Assembly: GCA_910584955.1 (NCBI GenBank)
Contig: CAJUDC010000076.1
Location: forward strand, 1-12,304
From: an uncultured Paraprevotella sp.
GTDB lineage: Bacteria; Bacteroidota; Bacteroidia; Bacteroidales; Bacteroidaceae
DNA: 12,304 bases
Direction of reading: 5' to 3'
Part shown: piece by piece, positions 4,713-12,128 of the stretch
Layout: every line of letters starts with the position of its first letter
How positions within the stretch are numbered: position 1 is the stretch's first letter
Made by a program: the position numbers and the translations under genes
Notes under the pieces: generated by a model
What the model was told of the DNA's origin: nothing
Seen by the model: the letters and a program-made list of their open reading frames with translations, nothing else
Databases searched by the model: none

Positions 4713-6695
4713 TTAGTCGTTTTTCTCTTTCTTGTTGTAGCCGCTGTCTTCAGTCGGTTCCGAAGCTGTTTCGGCTTCCTCTTCTTCCGTAGGAGTGCTT
4801 AGCAATTCTTCGGTACGGCTGGTCCAGGGACGTTTGCCGAATATCTTTTCCACGTCTTCGGCGAAGATGACTTCCCGCTCCACCAATACTTGTGCCAGTT
4901 GGGCGTGTCCTTCTTTGTGTTCGCTCAACAACTGTTTGGCACGTTGGTATTGTTCGGCTATCATCCGTTTTACTTCTTCGTCGATCAACTGCGCCGTATT
5001 GTCGGAATAGGGCTTGCTGAAAGCATATTCCTCGTTGCTGTAGTAGCAAAGGTTCGGAAGCTTCTCGCTCATACCCATATAGGCGATCATGGCGTATGCC
5101 TGTTTCGTTACCCGTTCCAGATCGTTCAGTGCACCGGAAGAGATGTGTCCGGTGAAGATCTCTTCAGCGGCCCGCCCTCCCAAAGTGGCGCACATCTCGT
5201 CGAGCATCTGTTCCTTGGTGTTGATCTGCCGTTCTTCCGGCAGGTACCAGGCGGCTCCCAAAGCCCGTCCGCGCGGCACGATGGTTACCTTTATCAAAGG
5301 ATTGGCATAACGCAGGAACCAGGAAATGGTGGCATGTCCCGCTTCGTGCAGGGCTATGGTGCGCTTTTCTTCGTCGGTCATGACTTTCGTTTTCTTTTCC
5401 AGTCCGCCGATGATACGGTCTACTGCGCTGAGGAAGTCTTCTTTTCCTACTGCTTTCTTGTTGTGGCGTGCAGCGATGAGGGCCGCTTCGTTGCATACAT
5501 TAGCAATGTCGGCACCGGAGAAACCGGGGGTCTGTCGGGCCAATAGGTCCACGTCGACGGTAGAGTCTATCTTCACCGGTTTAAGGTGTACTTTGAAAAC
5601 GGCTTTCCGTTCGTTCAGGTCCGGCAGATCCACGTGTATTTGTCGGTCGAAGCGTCCGGCCCGTAACAGGGCTTTGTCCAGTATATCCACCCGGTTGGTG
5701 GCAGCCAGAATGATGACACCGCTGTTGGTGCCGAATCCGTCCATTTCCGTCAATAGCTGGTTCAGGGTGTTTTCCCGTTCGTCGTTTCCGCCCATGGCCG
5801 GATTTTTCCCTCGGGCTCGTCCCACAGCGTCGATTTCATCGATGAAAATGATGCAGGGAGCTTTTTCCTTAGCCTGACGGAAGAGGTCGCGTACACGACT
5901 GGCACCCACACCGACGAACATCTCCACAAAGTCCGAACCCGACATGGAAAAGAAAGGCACATCGGCTTCGCCGGCTACGGCTTTGGCCAACAGTGTCTTT
6001 CCCGTTCCCGGAGGGCCGACCAAAAGGGCTCCTTTGGGGATTTTTCCTCCCAGATCGGTGAATTTTTTGGGATTCTTCAGAAATTCGACGATTTCTTCCA
6101 CTTCTTGTTTGGCGCTGGCTTGCCCCGCCACATCTTTGAATGTGACTTTCGTACCTTCCCCTTTTTCCACAAGTTTGGCTTTGCTCTTGCCTACACTGAA
6201 TACGTTGCTGCCTCCGGCAGCTCCGCCTCCCATGCGGCGCATGATAAAGAGCCATATACCGATAATGAACAGCAGCGGTGCGAAGTTCCAGAAGAGATTG
6301 CCGAACATGTTGTTCGTCTTTTTATAACTGATTTCGCCCTGGAAATTGCCTTGTTGCTGTTCCGATTCTATGAATTCCTCCAGTTTGTCGTTGGATGGAT
6401 ATTCGGCCTCAACAAATGGCCTTGTACCCACTTCCCGGGAACTGGACTGGAAAACGTCTTGGATGTGTTCGGGTTTTACGAACATTTCCAGCACCCCTTC
6501 GTCTTTGTTAGCCACAATTTTAGAGGCATATCCTTGGCTGACATACTGCTTGAACTGCGTATATGTGACGTTCTTGGACGAAGATTTGGAACCGGGGTTC
6601 CCCAGCCACAAAAGAATGAGCGCAATGGCGATGATTCCGTATATCCAGTTCAGATTGAACCGGGGCAGATTGTTTTTTTTCTCTTTTTCGTTCAT
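4713..6695 (-). CDS. ftsH: ATP-dependent zinc metalloprotease FtsH
   Basis: FtsH is a membrane-anchored hexameric AAA+ protease that removes misfolded membrane proteins and short-lived regulators. The 660-residue protein shows, in order: TM1 (about 17-33), a periplasmic FtsH-extracellular domain (about 40-130), TM2 (about 135-152), and the AAA module with Walker A GPPGTGKT (227-234), pore motif FVGVGASRVR, Walker B IIFIDEID (282-289) and arginine fingers in ATNRVDILDKALLRAGRFDR. The M41 protease domain follows, with HEAGH at 450-454 and the third zinc ligand Asp about 525 in LNDLERVT. It has an acidic C-terminal tail rich in Glu. All catalytic residues are present. It starts 13 bp after the rsfS stop and precedes cdsA, so it is the middle gene of a three-gene operon. 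Large antisense frames over it are shadows. Confidence 0.98.
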   Translation of the reverse strand: MNEKEKKNNLPRFNLNWIYGIIAIALILLWLGNPGSKSSSKNVTYTQFKQYVSQGYASKIVANKDEGVLEMFVKPEHIQDVFQSSSREVGTRPFVEAEYPSNDKLEEFIESEQQQGNFQGEISYKKTNNMFGNLFWNFAPLLFIIGIWLFIMRRMGGGAAGGSNVFSVGKSKAKLVEKGEGTKVTFKDVAGQASAKQEVEEIVEFLKNPKKFTDLGGKIPKGALLVGPPGTGKTLLAKAVAGEADVPFFSMSGSDFVEMFVGVGASRVRDLFRQAKEKAPCIIFIDEIDAVGRARGKNPAMGGNDERENTLNQLLTEMDGFGTNSGVIILAATNRVDILDKALLRAGRFDRQIHVDLPDLNERKAVFKVHLKPVKIDSTVDVDLLARQTPGFSGADIANVCNEAALIAARHNKKAVGKEDFLSAVDRIIGGLEKKTKVMTDEEKRTIALHEAGHATISWFLRYANPLIKVTIVPRGRALGAAWYLPEERQINTKEQMLDEMCATLGGRAAEEIFTGHISSGALNDLERVTKQAYAMIAYMGMSEKLPNLCYYSNEEYAFSKPYSDNTAQLIDEEVKRMIAEQYQRAKQLLSEHKEGHAQLAQVLVEREVIFAEDVEKIFGKRPWTSRTEELLSTPTEEEEAETASEPTEDSGYNKKEKND

Positions 6696-6708
6696 AAATG
6701 GTATTGGC

Positions 6709-7068
6709 TTAGTCGATATTGGGAAGGCGGGTTAGTTGGGCATCGGCCCACAAATGCTCCAGGTCATAGAAAGCGCGTGCGTCGGGTAAAAAGATATGTA
6801 CAATGACGTCGCTGTAGTCCATGGCTACCCATTGTGCGTTGCGGAGCCCGTCGATGGCGGTGGGCTTGGCTTGTGCATGTATGCGGGCAAACTCGCTAAC
6901 GGAGTCGGTAATGGCTTGAATATGTGACGGCGAGTTGCCTTGACAGATAATGAAATAGTTGCAGATCGTATCTTCGATACCGGTTAAATCCGCTAGGACA
7001 ATCTCGTTTCCTTTCTTTTCCTGAATACCCTCAATAATCTTTTCTATTAAAACCTCTGTTGTGCTCAT
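6709..7068 (-). CDS. rsfS: Ribosomal silencing factor RsfS (Iojap/YbeB)
   Basis: RsfS binds ribosomal protein uL14 on the large subunit and blocks subunit joining during starvation or stationary phase. The 119-residue protein matches the family throughout: an N-terminal helix (TEVLIEKIIEGIQEKKG), the strand IVLADLTGIEDTICNYFIIC, QGNSPSHIQAITDSV, and the C-terminal WVAMDYSDVIVHIFLPDARA then FYDLEHLWADA, the most diagnostic block. Length is normal. The ATG at 7068 lies about 27 bp after a -7 box, and no upstream in-frame start is needed. It is the first gene of rsfS-ftsH-cdsA, an arrangement common in Bacteroidetes. Confidence 0.95.
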   Translation of the reverse strand: MSTTEVLIEKIIEGIQEKKGNEIVLADLTGIEDTICNYFIICQGNSPSHIQAITDSVSEFARIHAQAKPTAIDGLRNAQWVAMDYSDVIVHIFLPDARAFYDLEHLWADAQLTRLPNID

Positions 7069-7094
7069 ATTGTTTACTTTCTTGTAATGAGAGG

Positions 7095-7102
7095 CAAAGA
7101 TA
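7095..7102 (-). promoter_or_regulatory. Probable -7 box of the rsfS-ftsH-cdsA operon
   Basis: TATCTTTG on the minus strand matches the TAnnTTTG consensus exactly, 26 bp ahead of the rsfS ATG. I see no good TTTG at 19-20 bp; the nearest TTG is 27 bp upstream, so the -33 element is weak or absent. Confidence 0.55.
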
Positions 7103-7228
7103 CGAGATAATACGTCACTTTCGGCATGTCAAGGTGCAAAATCTCTTCCTTTTTATCTTTTTTAGAGAAAGATGAGGTATTCAAACGTTTTTCTAGGAGG
7201 CTCCGATTGAAAAATATGGGCAAAAGAT

Positions 7229-7259
7229 TTTGTAGCTATGGAAAAAGTGTGTACCTTTG
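7229..7259 (+). promoter_or_regulatory. Promoter of the tRNA-Gln pair
   Basis: TTTG (7229-7232), 19 bp, then TACCTTTG (7252-7259) match the Bacteroidetes consensus. The first tRNA starts 20 bp after the -7 box. Confidence 0.75.
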
Positions 7260-7279
7260 CAGGCGAAAATAGGAATCAT

Positions 7280-7350
7280 TGGGCTATGGTGTAATGGTAA
7301 CACAACAGATTCTGGTCCTGTTTTTCTTGGTTCGAATCCAGGTAGCCCAA
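7280..7350 (+). tRNA. tRNA-Gln (anticodon CTG), copy 1
   Basis: 71-nt cloverleaf: acceptor TGGGCTA/TAGCCCA, D stem GTG/CAC, anticodon stem ACAGA/CCTGT (with an A-C mismatch next to the loop) around TTCTGGT (anticodon CTG at 7312-7314, reading CAG), variable loop TTTT, T arm CTTGG-TTCGAAT-CCAGG, discriminator A, no encoded CCA. Confidence 0.95.
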
Positions 7351-7370
7351 CGACATGAGATAAGATAGCT

Positions 7371-7441
7371 TGGGCTATGGTGTAATGGTAACACAACAGA
7401 TTCTGGTCCTGTTTTTCTTGGTTCGAATCCAGGTAGCCCAA
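7371..7441 (+). tRNA. tRNA-Gln (anticodon CTG), copy 2
   Basis: This copy is identical in all 71 bases to copy 1, at a 91-bp period, with the same CGACATGA just after the discriminator. It is a recent or homogenised tandem duplication. Both copies share one promoter and one terminator and are presumably cut from one precursor. Confidence 0.95.
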
Positions 7442-7469
7442 CGACATGAAAAAGAGGGACGATTCGCGA

Positions 7470-7500
7470 GGGAGCATTTCATAGTAATGCTCCCTTTTTT
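7470..7500 (+). terminator. Intrinsic terminator of the tRNA-Gln pair
   Basis: GGGAGCATT (7470-7478) pairs perfectly with AATGCTCCC (7486-7494) across a seven-base loop and is followed by six T, then CTTTT. Confidence 0.92.
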
Positions 7501-7653
7501 CTTTTATATCAAAAGATTTTTTTGATTATTTGGTGCAAGGAATGCCTTAACGGAAATCTTTTGGGGAAAGTGCCGAATGGGCCGACGTCATGTTTGATTG
7601 TAAGGAAAGACCTGAAAAACATAATTATGAATAACCCTTTAAAGAACTAATCC

Positions 7654-10600
7654 ATGAGAACTATTTTACGCCGTACAGGGTGGAGAAATGCTCTGTTTAT
7701 GCTGTTACTGGACGTGTCGACGGCTGATGCACAATCTGTTATCTTCCCACAAGTGAAGCAACCGGGCGAAGCCGTCATGCAAGTGGAAGGTGAGCGCTAT
7801 ACGCTTTCCAACGATTTGTTGTCCGCTCGGTTTGTCAAGGAAAACGGCAGACTCCTTTTCGGAGGATGCGAGGCACTGACGTTGCAGGCAGGCACGGAAC
7901 TGTTCAAGATAAAGTTGGGAGACGGTACGGAAGTCAATGCTTCGGAAATGACTTTGGGCGAGGTGCGTACGGTGGATCTGGCCGCAGACCCGGCCGCTGT
8001 GAAAGGTTCGAAACGCTTTGCGGGGAAAGCCATAGAAGCGGATTTCATGTATGGTGATCTGCATATTGTGTGGCGTGCGGTATTACGTAACGGTTCGCAT
8101 TATCTGCGGACAGAGATGGATGTTACTGCTAAGGCCTCTACAGTCATGAATGCCATTGTTCCCATGATTTATAATGTGGACAGCCGCCAGGGAGATGCGG
8201 CACCGGTGGCTGTGGGAAACACGCGTGGTGCCGTTTTGGCGAATCGTACCATCTTCGCCGGTCTGGAGACTCCGATGGGGATCAATACTTCGGGAAGTGC
8301 TTCGGATATAGATGGTTTTGTGCATAATGCCTGGACACCGGAGACTTATGTATGGTCGCCGGGCGAAGATACGCCGGTCGGAATTACGAAATTGGGATTC
8401 GGTGTGACGGATATTGTCGGTACTCGTGGCTATCTTGTTTTTCGTGAGGCCGGGGAATATACCTTGACGTTTGCTTACTCTTCCGGTTCGCATCGTTTAA
8501 ATATCGTTGGTGTTGATTTGATGAAAGAGGATGAGGTCATAGCATCCGATTATCATGTGGGCTATACGGGTAATGCGGCACAGAAGAATACATACAAAAT
8601 TACCGTACCCGAAGCAGGGGCTTACATGGTTCGCTATTTCTGTGAAACGAAGACGGAGACGATAACCAGTAGCGGTACCATTACTTATGATAAAAAGGTG
8701 TCGGTACCGGTTATTGTATACGACCGGATCATTTCCGAACAGTCGGCTGTGGACGGTAAGAAGGCCCTGCCTGCAGATGCGGCTATTGCGGAAGACGAAA
8801 GTATGACGGATACTTGGAAGCCGGCCGATTGGAAAGTGGTTCAGAAAGTACCTGCACGAATCACGGAATTGGGGTTCGGTTATCCGAATGTTAAAGTAAT
8901 CCAGCAGCCTTTTGCCATTCGTGCGAACCGGGGGACGCTGAAAGCTGAATTTGTTTATAAGTCGGGTAATAACGGGCTGAGCATTGTGGGCGTGGACTTG
9001 TTGGATAAAGACGACAATGTGGTGGTGTCGGATTACCACAAAGGATTCTCCGGCAATCTGAAGTCGGACAATTTGTATGCATTGAATATCCCTTATGGCG
9101 GGGACTTTGTATTACGCTATTTTTGTGAAAACCGTACCGAGGCGAATACCTCTTCAGGCGAAGTCAAGTTGCAACTGGCTGTGACAGATACCATTCATTT
9201 GCCGGCACCGGCTACTGTGCCTATTCAGGGATTGTGGAGGCGTAATACGACATTGGAAGCTGGAAAGACATGGAACGTAAGTGCGGTGGTCGGGCTGATA
9301 GCCGAAGGGCAGGCACGGCGTTCTTTCCTTGCCTATAGTGAACGTGAGCGTGCTGTCCCTTGGCGGCCATACCCCGTTTATATATCTTGGTACGAGTTGA
9401 ATATTAACCGGAACAATTCTGCCGATTATTCGCAGAATATGACGGTGGAACAATGCGCTGATGTCATGCGGCATTGGCAGGCAGGTCTTTTTGAACCCTA
9501 TAACACGACTATCAAAGCATTTGTTTGGGATGACGGATGGGATCAGTACGGTACTTGGACCTTCAATAAGAATTTCCCCAACGGATTCTCCGAACCGGAC
9601 GCAATAGCCCGGGAAATGGGTACGGGCATCGGTGCATGGTTGGGCCCGGTGGGAGGTTATGGGCAGTCCGGGAATTATCGGCGTAGCTATTGGAACGGAA
9701 AAGGAGGTATGAATCTCAGCAATCCGGCATATTATAAGGTGTTCTTGGATGCTTGTAATTATATGATTGACAATTATGACTTCCGTTTCTTCAAATTCGA
9801 TGGTATCAGTGCGCAGTTTAGTGCTGTAGGACCGGATTCGGGTACTACGGGCGAAGAGAATGCGGAAGGCATCATCAACATAGAACGGGAAGTGCGGAAA
9901 TCGAAAGAGGATATATTTCTGAATACTACTGTCGGTACATGGGCGTCTCCTTTTTGGTTTCAGTTTACGGATGCAGTATGGCGCCAGGAGAACGATTATG
10001 GTACGATTGGTAATCAAGGGACCGATCGTGAACGATGGATTACTTACCGCGATCGTCTTGTTTACAAGAATTTTGTGCAGAATTCACCGCTTTGTCCCAT
10101 TAATACGTTAATGACACACGGTTTTATACTTACTTCTTTTGGAGATGTGTCGAAAAGTATGGATTATGACGGAATTGTTCGTGAGATGCGTTGTGCTTTT
10201 GCCTGTGGTTCCGGCATGGTGGAGCTTTATAACGATTATAAACTGATGAACAGCATTAACGGAGGAAAATTGTGGAAAGATTTGGCTGAATGTATCCAAT
10301 GGCAGCAGGACAATGCCGATGTGTTGCCGGATATTCACTGGGTTGGCGGTGATCCGTGGGACGGTGGCAAAGCCAATGTCTACGGTTGGGCTTCCTGGAA
10401 CGGTGAGAAGGCTACGTTGGCTTTGCGTAACCCTTCGGCTTCTGCGCAAACGTATGTTACTACGTTACGGGAAGCTTTGGACATTCCTGCATATGTACAC
10501 ACTACGATTACACTGACAGATGCTTTCCGGCAAAAAACGTTACCGGGATTGTCTGTCGGTCAGCCTATAGATATCGACCAACCGTTAACCGTGAGGATGC

Positions 10601-10782
10601 CGGCTTCTTCGGTATTTGTTTATAACGGACAGGACAATCAGGTGCCGACGGAAATAAATGAAGTGGTCAATGCAACTTCGGCTCCGCTTTCCCATTTTGT
10701 TTATGATTTAAATGGTCGGCGGGTGCAGAAGCCGGAGAGAGGCATTTATATTTGTAACGGAAAGAAGGTGCTTGTAAAATAA
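7654..10782 (+). CDS. Secreted glycoside hydrolase, clan-D (alpha-galactosidase-like) barrel with a duplicated beta-sandwich domain
   Basis: The 1042-residue protein starts with a probable but weak signal peptide (ALFMLLLDVSTADA before QSV). Next comes an N-terminal beta domain with LSNDLLSARFVKENGRLLFG, like the start of GH36-type proteins. Two copies of a domain of about 105 residues follow (244-355 and 403-508), sharing LGFG, a (N/S)IVGVDL core, SDYH.G..GN and (V/L)RYFCE..TE..TSSG. The catalytic (beta/alpha)8 barrel starts near YPVYISWYELN (573), with FVWDDGWDQYGTW at 623, FFKFDG with D716 as candidate nucleophile, and WRQENDYG with D781 as candidate acid/base. A C-terminal beta domain and a VYDLNGRRVQKPERGIYI-type tail complete it. 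Similar Bacteroides proteins are sometimes labelled 'enterotoxin', which I think misleading. The substrate is unknown; alpha-linked galactose or GalNAc of host glycans is a guess from the fold. It stands alone, with no SusC/SusD pair in the window, and no clear promoter was found. Confidence 0.8.
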   Translation: MRTILRRTGWRNALFMLLLDVSTADAQSVIFPQVKQPGEAVMQVEGERYTLSNDLLSARFVKENGRLLFGGCEALTLQAGTELFKIKLGDGTEVNASEMTLGEVRTVDLAADPAAVKGSKRFAGKAIEADFMYGDLHIVWRAVLRNGSHYLRTEMDVTAKASTVMNAIVPMIYNVDSRQGDAAPVAVGNTRGAVLANRTIFAGLETPMGINTSGSASDIDGFVHNAWTPETYVWSPGEDTPVGITKLGFGVTDIVGTRGYLVFREAGEYTLTFAYSSGSHRLNIVGVDLMKEDEVIASDYHVGYTGNAAQKNTYKITVPEAGAYMVRYFCETKTETITSSGTITYDKKVSVPVIVYDRIISEQSAVDGKKALPADAAIAEDESMTDTWKPADWKVVQKVPARITELGFGYPNVKVIQQPFAIRANRGTLKAEFVYKSGNNGLSIVGVDLLDKDDNVVVSDYHKGFSGNLKSDNLYALNIPYGGDFVLRYFCENRTEANTSSGEVKLQLAVTDTIHLPAPATVPIQGLWRRNTTLEAGKTWNVSAVVGLIAEGQARRSFLAYSERERAVPWRPYPVYISWYELNINRNNSADYSQNMTVEQCADVMRHWQAGLFEPYNTTIKAFVWDDGWDQYGTWTFNKNFPNGFSEPDAIAREMGTGIGAWLGPVGGYGQSGNYRRSYWNGKGGMNLSNPAYYKVFLDACNYMIDNYDFRFFKFDGISAQFSAVGPDSGTTGEENAEGIINIEREVRKSKEDIFLNTTVGTWASPFWFQFTDAVWRQENDYGTIGNQGTDRERWITYRDRLVYKNFVQNSPLCPINTLMTHGFILTSFGDVSKSMDYDGIVREMRCAFACGSGMVELYNDYKLMNSINGGKLWKDLAECIQWQQDNADVLPDIHWVGGDPWDGGKANVYGWASWNGEKATLALRNPSASAQTYVTTLREALDIPAYVHTTITLTDAFRQKTLPGLSVGQPIDIDQPLTVRMPASSVFVYNGQDNQVPTEINEVVNATSAPLSHFVYDLNGRRVQKPERGIYICNGKKVLVK

Positions 10783-10808
10783 GTACGTGATAAAGCGGAA
10801 ATCGCATG

Positions 10809-10856
10809 AACAAACGCAGCGAATAGATCGAAACTGTATTCGCTGCGTTTGTTTGC
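10809..10856 (+). terminator. Terminator-like hairpin after the glycoside hydrolase gene
   Basis: A perfect 17-bp stem (10809-10825 with 10837-10853) encloses an 11-base loop, 27 bp after the stop codon. The 3' arm ends GTTTGTTT, giving a short T-rich tail, and the structure is symmetrical enough to act in both directions. Confidence 0.8.
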
Positions 10857-10952
10857 ATAAGGCCCGGTTGTGTGCAGGTGCCTTTCGTTCCTGTTGATCT
10901 TGACCTTGTTTTGTTTTTTCGAAATATGTGTACAGGTTTGCTTCCAATACTA

Positions 10953-10976
10953 ATTCTTTGTAATTTTACAAAGAAT
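10953..10976. promoter_or_regulatory. Near-perfect 24-bp palindrome upstream of the lipoprotein gene
   Basis: ATTCTTTGTAA and TTACAAAGAAT are perfect 11-bp inverted arms around a two-base TT centre. It lies 56 bp before the lipoprotein ATG and downstream of the previous terminator. AT-rich and with almost no loop, it looks like a dimeric regulator site rather than an RNA hairpin. I could not place a convincing -33/-7 promoter beside it. Confidence 0.5.
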
Positions 10977-11032
10977 ACGGCGGATCGAGTATATAATCTG
11001 TTTCGCAGTGCAATAAGTAAAATGTATGAATT

Positions 11033-11989
11033 ATGAAGAATCTGTTGTGGTTCAGTGTTGTATGTATGTGTTTCCTGATTGCTTGCCGGGAGACAGAAAA
11101 AGTGAAAACCATTTCCGAAGCAGCTTATTATCCTGGAGAACGGGCTGTTGACAAACCTGCAGATCTGGTACACTATTTTGATTCGCTTTGTCGAAATGCC
11201 GGTGCTAAAGTATTGGTTCATAGTCCTGAAGAGGGGGATTCTTTGGCCATTTGGGAGGGAATAAAAGAACTGGACCGATATGCAAGGGGACTTCGCAAGT
11301 ATTATCCTGAGAAGACGGTAAAGGATATATTGCGGTCCTTGGCATTTTGTCAGGGATATGAATACAGTCATATAGCACACGAAGAAAAGATAAATTCAGG
11401 AGAGATTTTTTTGTTTCGGCTGTTGGAGCAGGCTGCCCGATTTTGTCCGAAAATGGATTTTTTGGCCGACTTTCAGACCCCAGATGGGCAAGCCGGTATT
11501 CTTTATTATCCGGAATGGAGTCCCAATCTTCCGCTATATTCATTTATACTGTATCGTACGGGAGAAGGGATACAAGTAAAGACCGTGGGTGAAACCGGCG
11601 ATGTGAAAATAGAAAAGATTTATCGGTTGGAGGACGAGAAAGGTAGAACATACTATTTATGTTCTAACCATTCGGATCGGTTGTTTTTCAGACAATATGT
11701 ATATATGGTTACGGGTGATGATGTACAGCTTGTCTGCCATGCGGAGGATTTTCCTGCTTGTCTGTCGGAGGACCTTGATCAACCTCGAGATCAGAGAACG
11801 GTTTATGACTATGCTTCTGATGCGATACCGACATCCAGTTTCAAGATTGTTTTTAATCCCCGAAAGTTATGTTGGGAATATTGTCGGAGAAAGGGAGAAT
11901 ATTATCATGCAGTGAAAGAGTTGTCCGCTTTTCGTTTGGTGCTTGACGGAGAACGGTCGCATTTTATGTCGGTCAAGCACGGGGAATAA
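11033..11989 (+). CDS. Putative lipoprotein of unknown function
   Basis: The 318-residue protein begins with a clear lipoprotein signal peptide, MKNLLWFSVVCMCFLIAC, where LIAC is the lipobox and Cys18 the predicted lipidated residue. The sequence after it (RETEK) is not the strongly acidic stretch that often directs Bacteroides lipoproteins to the surface, so its side of the outer membrane is open. The mature part has a helical first half (about 40-150, including WEGIKELDRYARGLRKYYPE and FLFRLLEQAARFCPKMDFLA) and a beta-rich second half (about 155-310, with GILYYPEWSPNLPLYSFILY and ExxKGRTYYLCSNH-like strands). I do not recognise a named domain. The start at 11033 is chosen because it gives an ideal signal peptide; the nearby upstream ATG at 11024 region is not needed. 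It is transcribed alone, between two hairpins. Confidence 0.82.
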   Translation: MKNLLWFSVVCMCFLIACRETEKVKTISEAAYYPGERAVDKPADLVHYFDSLCRNAGAKVLVHSPEEGDSLAIWEGIKELDRYARGLRKYYPEKTVKDILRSLAFCQGYEYSHIAHEEKINSGEIFLFRLLEQAARFCPKMDFLADFQTPDGQAGILYYPEWSPNLPLYSFILYRTGEGIQVKTVGETGDVKIEKIYRLEDEKGRTYYLCSNHSDRLFFRQYVYMVTGDDVQLVCHAEDFPACLSEDLDQPRDQRTVYDYASDAIPTSSFKIVFNPRKLCWEYCRRKGEYYHAVKELSAFRLVLDGERSHFMSVKHGE

Positions 11990-12039
11990 CAGCGTAGGAC
12001 GTACTGTCTGTTTATTTTGTGAGTGGCATTCTTATAACA

Positions 12040-12083
12040 ATTCCGGCTCGCAAGAGTATAAAGAGTATCTTGCGGGCCGGAAT
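12040..12083. terminator. Bidirectional hairpin between convergent genes
   Basis: A 16-bp stem (12040-12055 with 12068-12083, one T-G pair) encloses a 12-base loop. It sits between the stop of the lipoprotein gene (plus) and the stop of the DUF349-like gene (minus). Neither side has a long T-run, so termination is inferred from position and strength. Confidence 0.65.
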
Positions 12084-12128
12084 CTTGATAATATCTTTGA
12101 TATACCTTTAATTAATAGGAGCAGTATT

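Noticed and set aside
4890..6806. Several long plus-strand frames over ftsH and the rsfS 3' end
   Set aside because: They are antisense shadows of a fully conserved ftsH; their sequences are low in recognisable features and have no starts with context.
7193..7477. Minus-strand open frame with a repeated VVGLPGFEPRKTGPESVV segment
   Set aside because: It is the antisense translation of the two identical tRNA-Gln genes, a well-known kind of spurious ORF; the repeat is the tRNA duplication.
7501..7653. Promoter for the glycosidase gene
   Set aside because: I searched for TTTG-N19/20-TAnnTTTG and found only poor partial matches such as CATGTTTG at 7599-7606 without a proper -33 box, so none is called.
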